A DNA stretch of 64,000 nt from Gramella sp. KN1008. GTDB taxonomy: Bacteria; Bacteroidota; Bacteroidia; Flavobacteriales; Flavobacteriaceae. The DNA lies in contig NZ_SJDV01000001.1 of assembly GCF_004332155.1 (NCBI RefSeq), forward strand, positions 434,001 to 498,000, in the 5' to 3' direction. This document shows positions 35,553-44,272 of this stretch, in pieces; the first letter of the stretch is position 1; every line of letters starts with the position of its first letter. The notes under the pieces were generated by a model, which was not told the DNA's origin, searched no databases, and saw nothing but the letters and a program-made list of their open reading frames with translations. The position numbers and the translations under genes are program-made.

Positions 35553-38165
35553 TTGGCAGCGAAAAAATCACCGAAGGTAACCCCCTTAATGAAGCAGTAT
35601 AACAGCATCAAGCTGAAGTATCCTGATGCCTTATTATTGTTCAGGGTTGGGGACTTTTATGAGACCTTTGGAGAAGACGCGGTGAAGGCTGCCCGTATCC
35701 TGAATATCGTGCTTACCAACAGGAATAATGGAAGCGAGCGTACCGAGCTGGCGGGATTCCCGCATCACTCTTTGAATACTTATCTTCCTAAGCTGGTTAA
35801 AGCAGGGGAGAGAGTGGCGATCTGTGATCAGCTGGAAGATCCAAAAATGACCAAGACCATCGTAAAACGTGGTGTGACCGAGCTGGTTACTCCCGGAGTG
35901 GCGATGAACGATGATATACTGCACAGCAAATCCAACAATTTTCTCTGTTCGGTGCATTTCGGAAAAAAGAACCTCGGGGTTTCCTTTCTCGATGTTTCTA
36001 CGGGTGAATTTTTATGCGCCCAGGGAAACCGGGAATATATAGATAAGCTGCTTCAGAATTTCAGTCCCAGCGAGATCCTGGTTCAGAAGAAATACAAAAA
36101 GGATTTTTCGGAAAAGTTCGGGAAAGATCTTCACTGCTTTTACCTGGACGATTGGGTATTTAAAAGTGATTATGCTGAAGAGACGCTTAACGGTCATTTT
36201 CAGACCAAATCTCTGAAGGGCTTCGGGATAGATCACCTGGAAGACGGGATCATCGCTTCCGGGGCCGTGCTTTACTATCTCGCGGAAACCCGTCATCATC
36301 GGCTTCAGCATATCACTTCCATCAACCGTATAGCCGAAGAGGAATATGTGTGGATGGACAGGTTTACCATCCGCAACCTTGAACTTTATCATTCAACGGC
36401 TGCCAATGCGGTGACCCTGCTTGATGTAATAGATAAGACCATCTCTCCCATGGGAGGCCGTTTGTTAAAACGCTGGCTGGCCCTGCCGCTCAAGAATGCT
36501 GAACTTATAGAAAAAAGGCTTGAGGTGGTGGATTACCTGATAAAACACCCCGAAACCCATGGCGATATTCAGGATCAGATCAGGGAGATAAGTGACCTGG
36601 AGAGGCTTATTTCAAAGGTCGCTACCCAGAGAATAAGTCCGCGTGAAGTGAACCAGCTAAAGAACTCGCTGAATGCAATTATCCCGGTAAAGGAACTCGC
36701 TTCAAATTGCGATAACGAAGCATTGAAGGTGATAGGTGATAACCTGCATTCCTGTGAGCTGCTTCGTAAAAAGATCGAGGAAAGCATCAGTGAGGATGCC
36801 CCGGTGAATGTGCAGAAGGGAAATGTGATCGCGAAGGGCTTTTCAAAGGAACTGGACGATCTCAGGGATATTGCTTTTTCAGGCAAGGATTATCTCGATG
36901 AGATGATAAAGCGTGAGACCGAAGCGACAGGCATATCTTCGCTTAAGATCGGAAATAACAATGTTTATGGTTATTATATTGAAGTAAGGAATGCGCATAA
37001 AGATAAAGTTCCGGAGGCCTGGACGCGTAAGCAGACTCTGGTAAATGCCGAAAGATATATCACTGAAGAGCTTAAGGAATATGAATCCAAGATCCTGGGG
37101 GCAGAGGAGAAGATACTTCAGCTGGAGCAGGAACTCTTCGGAAAGCTTATCGCATGGATGGGAGATTATATAGATCCTGTTCAGCAGAACGCCAGACTTA
37201 TTGCAAGACTTGATTGCCTGTGTTCCTTTGCGCAACAGGCACAGGCTGAAAATTACTGCCGACCTCAGATCACAGATACCCATGCCCTGGATATCGAAGA
37301 GGGCAGGCACCCAGTGATCGAAAAACAACTTCCTCCCGGTGAGGTCTATGTGACCAATAATCTTCACCTGGACAGGGAAGAACAGCAGATCATTATGATC
37401 ACCGGGCCTAATATGAGTGGTAAGTCAGCTATTTTGAGACAAACCGCGCTTATAGTTCTTATGGCCCAGATGGGAAGTTTTGTTCCGGCAAATTCGGCCG
37501 AGATCGGACTGGTAGATAAGATCTTTACCAGGGTAGGAGCCAGCGATAATATCTCTATGGGTGAATCTACTTTTATGGTAGAGATGAACGAAACGGCCAG
37601 TATCCTTAACAATATTTCAGACCGCAGTCTCGTGCTGCTCGATGAGATAGGCCGGGGTACCAGTACTTATGACGGGATCTCCATTGCCTGGGCCATTAGC
37701 GAATACCTGCATGAACATCCCGCGAGGCCAAAGACTCTTTTCGCGACACATTACCACGAGCTCAACGAGATGTGTGATACTTTTGATCGAATCAAGAATT
37801 TCAATGTTTCGGTAAAAGAATTAAAGGATAATGTCCTTTTCCTTCGTAAGCTGGTGCCGGGAGGCAGCGAGCATAGTTTCGGGATACATGTGGCGAAGAT
37901 GGCTGGAATGCCGCAAATGGTATTACACCGCGCCAATAAGATACTTCAGAAACTGGAGGCCTCACATTCCATGGAAGACTCAGGTGAGATCCTTAAAAAG
38001 TCGGCCGAAGACGAGATGCAGCTGAGCTTCTTTAATCTTGACGACCCATTGCTGGAAGACCTGAAGCAGGAACTTATTGGGATAGATATAGATACGCTTA
38101 CACCGGTAGAAGCTTTAATGAAGCTGAATGAGATCAAGAGGATGCTGGGAAACGGCAAGCAGTAG
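35553..38165 (+). CDS. mutS: DNA mismatch repair ATPase MutS
   Basis: 870 residues, starting with TTG at 35553 (no ATG lies between the conserved start and the upstream stop). The N-terminal mismatch-reading motif is GDFYETFG with F35 and E37. The core and clamp domains follow, then Walker A GPNMSGKS (618-625), STFMVEM, Walker [17 protein letters not shown], and THYHELNEM. The C-terminal HhH-like part ends in [16 protein letters not shown]. MutS binds mismatches as a dimer and recruits MutL, which is not in the window. Everything needed for function is present. Confidence 0.97.
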   Translation: MAAKKSPKVTPLMKQYNSIKLKYPDALLLFRVGDFYETFGEDAVKAARILNIVLTNRNNGSERTELAGFPHHSLNTYLPKLVKAGERVAICDQLEDPKMTKTIVKRGVTELVTPGVAMNDDILHSKSNNFLCSVHFGKKNLGVSFLDVSTGEFLCAQGNREYIDKLLQNFSPSEILVQKKYKKDFSEKFGKDLHCFYLDDWVFKSDYAEETLNGHFQTKSLKGFGIDHLEDGIIASGAVLYYLAETRHHRLQHITSINRIAEEEYVWMDRFTIRNLELYHSTAANAVTLLDVIDKTISPMGGRLLKRWLALPLKNAELIEKRLEVVDYLIKHPETHGDIQDQIREISDLERLISKVATQRISPREVNQLKNSLNAIIPVKELASNCDNEALKVIGDNLHSCELLRKKIEESISEDAPVNVQKGNVIAKGFSKELDDLRDIAFSGKDYLDEMIKRETEATGISSLKIGNNNVYGYYIEVRNAHKDKVPEAWTRKQTLVNAERYITEELKEYESKILGAEEKILQLEQELFGKLIAWMGDYIDPVQQNARLIARLDCLCSFAQQAQAENYCRPQITDTHALDIEEGRHPVIEKQLPPGEVYVTNNLHLDREEQQIIMITGPNMSGKSAILRQTALIVLMAQMGSFVPANSAEIGLVDKIFTRVGASDNISMGESTFMVEMNETASILNNISDRSLVLLDEIGRGTSTYDGISIAWAISEYLHEHPARPKTLFATHYHELNEMCDTFDRIKNFNVSVKELKDNVLFLRKLVPGGSEHSFGIHVAKMAGMPQMVLHRANKILQKLEASHSMEDSGEILKKSAEDEMQLSFFNLDDPLLEDLKQELIGIDIDTLTPVEALMKLNEIKRMLGNGKQ

Positions 38166-38845
38166 GCAATTAGCGGTTTTTCTAAGCTCTAAGCATTAAG
38201 TGTAAAGCTTTAAGCTTTTCTTTCTAAGAGTCACTGCGAACGAAGTGAAGCAGTCTGTTGTTAGTTGGTAGTCTGTAGTTAGTAGTTTTTAGTTTATGGT
38301 AGTCTTTAGGACAGAAAAGGATATCTACTTCTAGCTATAAGCCTTTACCAATCAATAAACGTACATTGTTTATGATTCTACTGATAATACGAACCGGCCT
38401 CTCGAAATTTGAACGCAGAATTTGAAGCGAAGGCTTCGTAAAAATTTCAGGCTGTTTAAGCCGGAAAGGCGAGTTCCTGAAATTCAGAAGACAAGCGAAA
38501 AATTCAGGGCAAATTTCGGAAGCCTTGATTTTTTTGGTTCGTTTTTTCATCAAGGAAAAAATGAACATATGCAGATATTCTATTGAGCATGGAAGCCTGA
38601 AGAAATAAGCGTAAAGCTTTCAGCTTACAGCTTAATACTTATAGCTATTATCTTCATTCCAAGACAGAAAGCTTTAGCCTATCGCTTAGCGCTTAAAACT
38701 ATTGGCTAAAAGCCAATTTTTTCTCCAAAAAATTCTTTGCTATTATGAGATTTGTATTAAATTTGCCCCTGCTTACCGTAAGGCGTAGCCTGCAGGCAAG
38801 TCCGCAATAATCGCTATATAAGCATAGCGGAAGTTCTTAAAAAAC
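38166..38845. other. 680-bp repeat-rich intergenic region before the tRNAs
   Basis: It holds a GTCACTGCGAACGAAG-type dispersed repeat (about 38230-38256), low-complexity TAGT-rich sequence (38257-38310), a divergent copy of the large palindrome (38397-38525) with its companion hairpin (38538-38565), CTTAAGC/AAGCTT-type runs, and a hairpin CGCTAT-ATAAGC-ATAGCG (38812-38829). No credible gene: a 77-codon minus frame at 38335-38568 simply runs through the palindrome. Confidence 0.6.
38397..38565 (+). repeat. Divergent copy of the large palindrome plus companion hairpin
   Basis: This resembles the reverse complement of the 134-bp palindromes at 46.9-50.3 kb: CGAAATTTGAAC, GCAGAATTT, TTCAGGCTGTTTAAG, a GCC-GGAAA-GGC apex, GCGAGTTCCTGAAATTC, AAGCGAAAAATTC and AAATTTCGGAAGCC align in order. 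The companion hairpin GTTCGTTTTTTC / GAAAAAATGAAC (38537-38566) follows at the same distance. Sequence differs but pairing is kept. Confidence 0.65.
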
Positions 38846-38900
38846 GCGAAAATAGCTCAGTTGGTAGAGCGCCATCCGCCTCAGGCGGATAGAGGTCGCT
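38846..38900 (+). pseudogene. Truncated tRNA-Gly relic with a palindrome in place of the anticodon arm
   Basis: The first 29 bases (GCGAAAATAGCTCAGTTGG and TAGAGCGCCA) are identical to the intact tRNA-Gly at 38931, including the D arm. Then ATCCGCC-TCA-GGCGGAT replaces the anticodon arm, AGAGGTCGC matches the variable region, and the T arm and 3' acceptor are missing. The 20 bases upstream are also similar, so this is a broken tandem copy. Confidence 0.75.
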
Positions 38901-38930
38901 GCCATACAAAGCTACGTTCTTATAAATAAT

Positions 38931-39003
38931 GCGAAAATAGCTCAGTTGGTAGAGCGCCACCTTGCCAAGGTGGAGGTCGCGGGTTCGAATCCCGTTTTTC
39001 GCT
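38931..39003 (+). tRNA. tRNA-Gly (GCC)
   Basis: 73 bases. Acceptor GCGAAAA pairs with TTTTCGC; D arm AGCTCAGTTGGTAGAGC; anticodon stem CCACC/GGTGG with loop TTGCCAA (anticodon GCC); T arm CGGGTTCGAATCCCG; discriminator T. CCA is not encoded. A hairpin terminator follows. Confidence 0.95.
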
Positions 39004-39019
39004 CTTGAAATATTAAAAA

Positions 39020-39049
39020 TGAACCCCGGTTTGTCGGGGTTTTGTTTTT
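39020..39049 (+). terminator. Terminator after tRNA-Gly
   Basis: AACCCCG (39022-39028), loop GTTTGT, CGGGGTT (39035-39041), then TTGTTTTTC. Confidence 0.75.
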
Positions 39050-39050
39050 C

Positions 39051-39136
39051 GCTCGGATGGTGGAATTGGTAGACACGTTGGACTTAAAATCCAATGACCA
39101 GCAACGGTCGTGCGGGTTCAAGTCCCGCTCCGAGTA
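39051..39136 (+). tRNA. tRNA-Leu (TAA)
   Basis: 86 bases with the long variable arm of class II tRNAs (TGACCAGCAACGGTCGT). Acceptor GCTCGGA pairs with TCCGAGT, with one G-T pair; anticodon stem TTGGA/TCCAA with loop CTTAAAA (anticodon TAA); T arm GCGGGTTCAAGTCCCGC; discriminator A. CCA is not encoded. Confidence 0.95.
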
Positions 39137-39137
39137 C

Positions 39138-39170
39138 ATAAAAAAGCCCTGAATAACAGGGCTTTTTTTG
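39138..39170 (+). terminator. Terminator after tRNA-Leu
   Basis: AAAAAAGCCCTG, loop AATAA, CAGGGCTTTTTTT. Confidence 0.85.
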
Positions 39171-39180
39171 TTTAATGCAT

Positions 39181-39226
39181 TTGCGGGTTCATCCCGATAG
39201 CTGTCGGGACCCGTTCCGAGTACCAA
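39181..39226 (+). pseudogene. tRNA-Leu 3'-end relic interrupted by a palindrome
   Basis: TTGCGGGTTCA matches the 5' part of the tRNA-Leu T arm; the palindrome TCCCGATAGCTGTCGGGA is inserted in the loop; CCCGTTCCGAGTACCA then matches the T-arm 3' side, acceptor and discriminator, and adds an encoded CCA that the intact gene lacks. Confidence 0.65.
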
Positions 39227-39263
39227 AGACCCTCTTAATCTTTAGATTTTGAGGGTTTTTGTT
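39218..39263. repeat. Direct repeat, left copy (tRNA 3' end plus terminator-like hairpin)
   Basis: GAGTACCAAAGACCCTCTT followed by ATCTTTAGATTTTGAGGGTT. About 45 bases are repeated at 46663-46709 with one substitution and one extra T. The second half forms an ACCCTC/GAGGGT hairpin with a T run. Confidence 0.8.
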
Positions 39264-39332
39264 ATAGAGTTGCGCCGTACTTCTTAAAATTCGAAAGAAA
39301 TAATAGTTAGGATAGGGCAAAAAATATCCCAG

Positions 39333-41174
39333 CTAGCTCCTATTCTCAATTTCTTTATAGTATTCCTGGAGTATGTAAAATGCTTTTTTCTTATTTCCGT
39401 TATTATCTATAAGCCCCTTGCGATTCCATCCCTCCTGAAATCTGGGATGATTCCTGCGGGGAGATCTGAAGTCCGTAAGGATCCAGGGAGACATACCCGT
39501 AAAATTTTCAGGCATTCTTTTCATCATTTTAATGGTTTCCTTAAAATACCATGCCTGAAATTCTTCCGTCCAACGCTGGTTCCTATCCCCATGATAGCCC
39601 GCTTTCGCTCCTGCCCCTGTTTCACTGAAAAATAAAGGTTTGTTATAGGTTACCTCCCAGGTGGAATTCTCTTTGGCCGAGGGTAAGCCGCCATACCAGC
39701 CCAGGTATTCATTGACCGAAACTATATCTATACTTTCCCCCAGGGGATCGTTTATAATATTCCTGCCATTTTCACGATGAACCTCAAGGGCGGCAGAGAT
39801 CAGTCTGCTGTTATCCATAGCTCTGGCAGTTTGAACCAGTGATTTCATAAATGCCGTCCTGTGTGGGCTCACCGGTGTTTCGTTTCCTACAGACCAGATG
39901 ATCACCGAAGCCTTATTCCGGTCACGGATGATCATTTCTCCCAACTGTTTTTTTGCTTTTTCCAGCACTTCCTCACTTCTGAAATTTATGGTCCAGTAAA
40001 CCGGGATCTCAGACCATACCAGCATCCCCAGAGAATCAGCGGTATGGGTCATATATTCGTTATGAGGATAATGTGCAAGCCTCACCATATTGGCGTTCAG
40101 CTCTTTTGCCCAGTCCAATAATTGTTGTGCGTCTTTTTTATTGCGAGCGCGCCTAACTTCCTGAGGGATCTCCTCATGAATACTTATCCCTCTTAAAAAG
40201 ATCTTTTTTCCGTTTAAGATCACGTCCTTTCCCGCTACCCTGATGTCTCTGAAACCTATTTTATCCCTTAAAGTATCTTTCCCGTATATGAATTCCACCT
40301 CATATAATTTAGGGTTTTCCGGGGACCAGAGTTCGGGTTTTTTAAAGGGTAATTTATATTCGAGATGTTGCCCGTTGATGCTTAGTTTTTCTTTCAGCTT
40401 TAATTCCGGAATGAAAATGGTGATTTCCGAATTCTCTGCGGGTTTATTCAGTTTAAAATGTCCTTTAAGAATCTGGTTCTTCCTGTCTGCCGAAAAATTT
40501 TCCGGATCCAGCTGAAGGGAGTATTGCTGAATAAAATTATCGGGTAATAGGAGGAGCTTAACATCCCGGGTGATGCCTCCAAAATTCCACCAGTCAGTAT
40601 TTACGGTGGGGATCTCTTCGGGACTTCTTTTATTATCCACTTTTACCACCAGGAAATTTCCCTTGGCTTTCAGCAGGCCAGGGGGGATTTTAAAATTGAA
40701 AGGGGTAAAGCCTCCCTTATGCATCCCTAGTTTTTTGCCGTTGAGGTATACATGTGCCTCGTAATTCGCAGCGCCAAAATACATATAGGCTGTTCCCGAG
40801 GTCTGAGCTTCAGTCAGATCGAATTCCCTTTGATACCATACACTGCCTTCATAATATTTAAAAACCGGATCCTGTGAATTCCAGTCGCCGGGAACCTTAA
40901 GGCTGTAATTGTCGCTATATGCATGTTCAATACGATCTGAAGGCTCTTTTATTACCGGCCGGTTCCAGTAGGCTTCGGGATCGGCTTCGTTGCGTTCTTT
41001 GTACCGGTAATTGTAAAACCCGTTCTCATAGGGGTCTATGATATAATGCCAGTCTCCATTTAGGGAAATATGATCCCTGTTATGTGTGTTAATGATGAGA
41101 TCTTCCTGAGCAGTTAATGGAAAGGCGGTTAGGAACAGAATAAAGACAAGAATATAAAGTAGTTTTTGGTTCAT
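39333..41174 (-). CDS. Glycoside hydrolase family 2 enzyme (beta-glucuronidase/galactosidase type)
   Basis: 613 residues with a signal peptide (about 1-22, LTAQED). GH2 layout: jelly-roll sugar-binding domain (about 30-215, FGAANYEAHVYLNGKKLG, WWNFGGITRDVKLLLL), Ig-like domain (about 220-320), then the TIM barrel. The acid/base glutamate is E432 in WSVGNET and the nucleophile is E518 in FFSETGAGA. RGISIHEEIP and HYPHNEYM are also typical. The protein is shorter than LacZ and closest in outline to beta-glucuronidases; substrate cannot be fixed. It is alone, without SusC/D neighbours, downstream of tRNAs on the opposite strand. It lies inside the 39218-46709 direct repeats. Confidence 0.92.
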   Translation of the reverse strand: MNQKLLYILVFILFLTAFPLTAQEDLIINTHNRDHISLNGDWHYIIDPYENGFYNYRYKERNEADPEAYWNRPVIKEPSDRIEHAYSDNYSLKVPGDWNSQDPVFKYYEGSVWYQREFDLTEAQTSGTAYMYFGAANYEAHVYLNGKKLGMHKGGFTPFNFKIPPGLLKAKGNFLVVKVDNKRSPEEIPTVNTDWWNFGGITRDVKLLLLPDNFIQQYSLQLDPENFSADRKNQILKGHFKLNKPAENSEITIFIPELKLKEKLSINGQHLEYKLPFKKPELWSPENPKLYEVEFIYGKDTLRDKIGFRDIRVAGKDVILNGKKIFLRGISIHEEIPQEVRRARNKKDAQQLLDWAKELNANMVRLAHYPHNEYMTHTADSLGMLVWSEIPVYWTINFRSEEVLEKAKKQLGEMIIRDRNKASVIIWSVGNETPVSPHRTAFMKSLVQTARAMDNSRLISAALEVHRENGRNIINDPLGESIDIVSVNEYLGWYGGLPSAKENSTWEVTYNKPLFFSETGAGAKAGYHGDRNQRWTEEFQAWYFKETIKMMKRMPENFTGMSPWILTDFRSPRRNHPRFQEGWNRKGLIDNNGNKKKAFYILQEYYKEIENRS

Positions 41175-41656
41175 CGAGGCTGAGTTTTCAGATAGCTATT
41201 GCAAACTGATGTGCCCTTACGTGGGCTTTCACATCGGTTACGACTAAAATAACTATTAATATCCAATTCTTCCTACATGAAGCTATAGAACTGTGTAGGT
41301 CGGGTGGAGGGATTTTCCAGGGCAAGGAAGGGATATGGATCACATTCAATTCAGGATGAGCAATAAAAAAAATACCGTCGTGGCAGTGCTTTTATCAATT
41401 TTAGAGATGGCATTCTAGGTAAGCATCCGTAATAGTTTCTCTGGCCTGGTTTTTAAGTACTTCACAGAATTCAGTCTTTGAGAAATTATTAAAATATGAT
41501 CTCCTTCATCGCTGTCTGTCCTCAATAACATCTCTCCTCTTCAGATTGGCTTTTGACATTAACTTTTTCCTTTAACAAAATTTTAGTAAAACCCTCTCCA
41601 AGTTTACTTCGTAAGTATTAGTGAAATCAAACTTTATTAATTAAAACTTTTGAATT
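41175..41656. other. 482-bp divergent intergenic region
   Basis: Between the GH2 gene and the DUF4331 cluster. No ORF of coding character (a 27-codon frame near 41335 has no support). A possible ECF-type promoter lies at 41589-41615. Otherwise I see nothing recognisable. Confidence 0.4.
41589..41615 (+). promoter_or_regulatory. Possible ECF-type promoter of the DUF4331 cluster
   Basis: AAACC, 16-bp spacer, CGTAAG, 41 bp ahead of the ATG. The AAC and CGT cores are typical of ECF sigma factors, and an ECF sigma/anti-sigma pair faces this cluster. The match is short and unproven. Confidence 0.3.
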
Positions 41657-42313
41657 ATGAAAAAAGCTAAACACATTTTAGGGATTGGCGCCTTATTCGC
41701 AGCCAGTTTGTTTCTAATCTCCGCAGATCACATTGATGCACCGGCCGTACAGGGTGGATCAAGTGATATCACAGATTTCTATGCCTTCCAGGGGGAAAAC
41801 ACAGATAATATGGTGTTTGTTGCTAATGTACAGGGACTGTTAAGCCCGGCAGCAACAGCAGAAGCCTCTTTTGATGAAAGTGTAATGATTGAGTTCAACA
41901 TTGACAACAATGGGGATTTTGTGGAAGATCTGGTAATCCAGGCAGTACCAAGAAATGGGAAAATGTATATCCTTGGACCCGTAGCACCCGTCCAAACAGG
42001 CCTTTCCAGTATGCTGACTGTTGAAAGTGCAAAAGATGTCAACTCTGTAAATATTACGGCATATGGAGAAGAAGCACAGGTTTCATCTAATAAGGGGATA
42101 TCTGCTTTTGCAGGGCCACGTGATGATCCTTTTTTTATGGACTTCGCACAGTATAGCGCGATCATAGCAGGGGAAGCATCAGGATTTAACAATCCGGGAA
42201 CCGACACTTTTGCCGGTACAAATGTTATGTCTGTTGTAATAGAAGTACCTAAATCCATGATCGGTGGTTCAGGAACCATCAATACCTGGGTAGAATCAAA
42301 AAGAAAACAATAA
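41657..42313 (+). CDS. DUF4331 family secreted protein (N-terminal-half type)
   Basis: 218 residues with a signal peptide (about 1-23). The mature start SADHIDAPAVQGGSSDITDFYAF (given as DHIDAPAV ... DITDFYAF) is the DUF4331 hallmark, followed by VFVANVQGLLSPAAT, IEFNIDNNGDFVEDLVIQ, and DDPFFMDFAQYSAII and NVMSVVIEVPKSMI. These pieces cover the first half of the usual DUF4331 domain; the next gene supplies what looks like the second half. Function is unknown. It is the first gene of a four-gene run that faces an ECF sigma/anti-sigma pair. Confidence 0.88.
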   Translation: MKKAKHILGIGALFAASLFLISADHIDAPAVQGGSSDITDFYAFQGENTDNMVFVANVQGLLSPAATAEASFDESVMIEFNIDNNGDFVEDLVIQAVPRNGKMYILGPVAPVQTGLSSMLTVESAKDVNSVNITAYGEEAQVSSNKGISAFAGPRDDPFFMDFAQYSAIIAGEASGFNNPGTDTFAGTNVMSVVIEVPKSMIGGSGTINTWVESKRKQ

Positions 42314-42337
42314 TCCACATCAAAAACAAAGACTATT

Positions 42338-42889
42338 ATGAAGATTTCAAATAAGATTTTAGGACTAACCTTAGTAGCTGGCCTTCTAATGAGCTGCGAA
42401 ACAGAAAACCTTTCAGGTGAAGGAATGGGAGTAGATAACAACCCGAATTTAGCAGGCACCTATGTGCAGGAAGATCAAATGGGAAGACCGGCAGTGAATA
42501 CCGTCTTCGTTTCCTCGGGTAGTAAGGATGAATTTAATGTAACCATCCCTTCTGAGCAAAACGAGTCGTTTCAGCCTATGTTTGAGTCCACTTTACTGGC
42601 TCTTAATCCGGGTTATACTACCAATGCTTTAGGTATGGACGCTTCAACCTTTACCAGTGCTCTGGCTACCGATGTGTTAAATGTTTCTCTTGACGGAACC
42701 ACTACCTTCTATGACGGCACAAATGTCTTAACCGGACGTGCTCTCACAGATGACGTGATCACGGTAGAGCTGTTACTGATCTTTGGAGGGCCCGATTTCT
42801 CTGAAAATCCGGATTTTTCTGATGACCATGTTGATTCCAACGATAAGGAATTTTTATCTTCCTTCCCCTACCTGGCATCACCGCATTAG
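42338..42889 (+). CDS. DUF4331-like lipoprotein (C-terminal-half type)
   Basis: 183 residues, lipoprotein signal peptide (LMSC, C20). QMGRPAVNTVFVSSGSKDEFN matches the DUF4331 block that follows the part covered by the preceding gene (RxGRPAVNT), and the C-terminal GGPDFSENPDFSDDHVDSND and FPYLASPH also match the family's end. Gene order and 24-bp spacing suggest a split DUF4331 protein whose two halves work together, one of them membrane-anchored. Function unknown. Confidence 0.82.
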   Translation: MKISNKILGLTLVAGLLMSCETENLSGEGMGVDNNPNLAGTYVQEDQMGRPAVNTVFVSSGSKDEFNVTIPSEQNESFQPMFESTLLALNPGYTTNALGMDASTFTSALATDVLNVSLDGTTTFYDGTNVLTGRALTDDVITVELLLIFGGPDFSENPDFSDDHVDSNDKEFLSSFPYLASPH

Positions 42890-42964
42890 ACCCTCTTATA
42901 TTAGGGCATGCTGCCTTTGGTGTGCTCTAATACTTTTTAACCATCAAACTTAAAAACTATCATT

Positions 42965-44257
42965 ATGTTCAATAAATATTACTTAAGTCTTTCCTTTTTG
43001 GTACTTGTGTTCGTAAGCTGTGATAAGGTGCCAGACCAGGTTTCTCAAAAAGAGGATTATGATAAATATCTTCGGGAAGATACTGCAATGACGGTCGAAA
43101 AGATCAAAAGAGATCATGCTTTTTGGGAAGAAAAGCTAATGAAAGACTCCACGCAGTTTCCCTATTTGGTGCAACTGGCATCAGCGCAGACCAACTTATT
43201 CGGAGCGACCGGTGAGATAGAATATCTCATCCAGGCCGAAAGAAATCTGGCAGCCGCAAACCAAAAGACGGGCTATAGAAATGTCTCCTATTTAAAAAGC
43301 CTGGCCAGGAATTACATTGCGCAGCACCGCTTCAGTGAAGCTTTGTCTCTACTCAAGTCGGCTGAAGCCCTTGGCGAAAAGATCAATGGGACCTACAAAA
43401 TGCTTTTTGATGTACACATGGAACTCGGAAATTATGAAACTGCAGAAACTTATCTTAAAAGAATAGAAGACAGGAGTGATTTTGATTTCCTTTTGCGCTA
43501 CGCAAAATGGAGTGATCACAAAGGTGACCTAAGCACAGCCATAACCTATATGGAAAAAGCGACCGAAAAAGCAGAGCTGATGAACCTTAAAGGTTTGAGG
43601 CAGTGGTCTTATACCAATCTTGCGGACTTCTATGGCCACAATGGAGAAATTCAAAGATCCTATGAGCATTATTTAAAAGCACTCGAATTGGATCCTAATG
43701 ACGCGTATGCAAAAAAGGGGATTGCATGGATCGTGTACTCCCATGAGCGCAATCCTCAGGAAGCTTTACGCATTTTAAACTCAATAACCACGCAATACAA
43801 GTCTCCGGACTACCACCTCCTAAAAGCAGAGATAGCAGAATTCATGAATAAAGGATCTTTAAAAAAGCGAAACCTGGAGGATTATTTTGCAACGTTGTCA
43901 AATGAGAACTACGGTGTGATGTACAACACCAGCAGTGCCATACTTTATGCTGAAGAGTTCGAAGAAACTGCGAAGGCTATGAGCCTTGCGCAATTGGAAG
44001 TCGAACAGAGATCTACTCCTCAATCCTACGACTTGTTGGCATGGATCTATTATAAGCAGAGCGACTATAAAAAAGCTCTGGAAATTGCAGAAGAACATGT
44101 TGTAAACAGAACTTTTGAACCTGAAGCCCTTTACCATCTTGCTATGATCTATAAGGCCGCAGGGAAAATGGAAGAAGCACAGAAACTGAAAAAGGAACTA
44201 CAGGAAAGTTTATACGAACTGGGGCCCGTTGCAGAGCGGGAGATAAGACAGATATAA
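42965..44257 (+). CDS. TPR-repeat lipoprotein of the DUF4331 cluster
   Basis: 430 residues with a lipoprotein signal peptide (VFVSC, C19). TPR units are clear: YLVQLASAQTNLFGATGEIE, YLKSLARNYIAQHRFSEALS, YKMLFDVHMELGNYETAETY, LRQWSYTNLADFYGHNGEIQ, YDLLAWIYYKQSDYKKALEI and ALYHLAMIYKAAGKMEEAQK. It probably scaffolds partner proteins at the envelope. It is third in the cluster, 75 bp after the DUF4331-like lipoprotein gene, and 15 bp before the small outer-membrane protein gene. Confidence 0.85.
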   Translation: MFNKYYLSLSFLVLVFVSCDKVPDQVSQKEDYDKYLREDTAMTVEKIKRDHAFWEEKLMKDSTQFPYLVQLASAQTNLFGATGEIEYLIQAERNLAAANQKTGYRNVSYLKSLARNYIAQHRFSEALSLLKSAEALGEKINGTYKMLFDVHMELGNYETAETYLKRIEDRSDFDFLLRYAKWSDHKGDLSTAITYMEKATEKAELMNLKGLRQWSYTNLADFYGHNGEIQRSYEHYLKALELDPNDAYAKKGIAWIVYSHERNPQEALRILNSITTQYKSPDYHLLKAEIAEFMNKGSLKKRNLEDYFATLSNENYGVMYNTSSAILYAEEFEETAKAMSLAQLEVEQRSTPQSYDLLAWIYYKQSDYKKALEIAEEHVVNRTFEPEALYHLAMIYKAAGKMEEAQKLKKELQESLYELGPVAEREIRQI

Positions 44258-44272
44258 TTAAAAAGTGAATGT

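Noticed and set aside
38335..38568. 77-codon minus-strand frame
   Set aside because: It runs through the large palindrome and its companion hairpin and has no family resemblance.
41335..41418. 27-codon frame in the gap before the DUF4331 cluster
   Set aside because: Too short and without any recognisable context or similarity.
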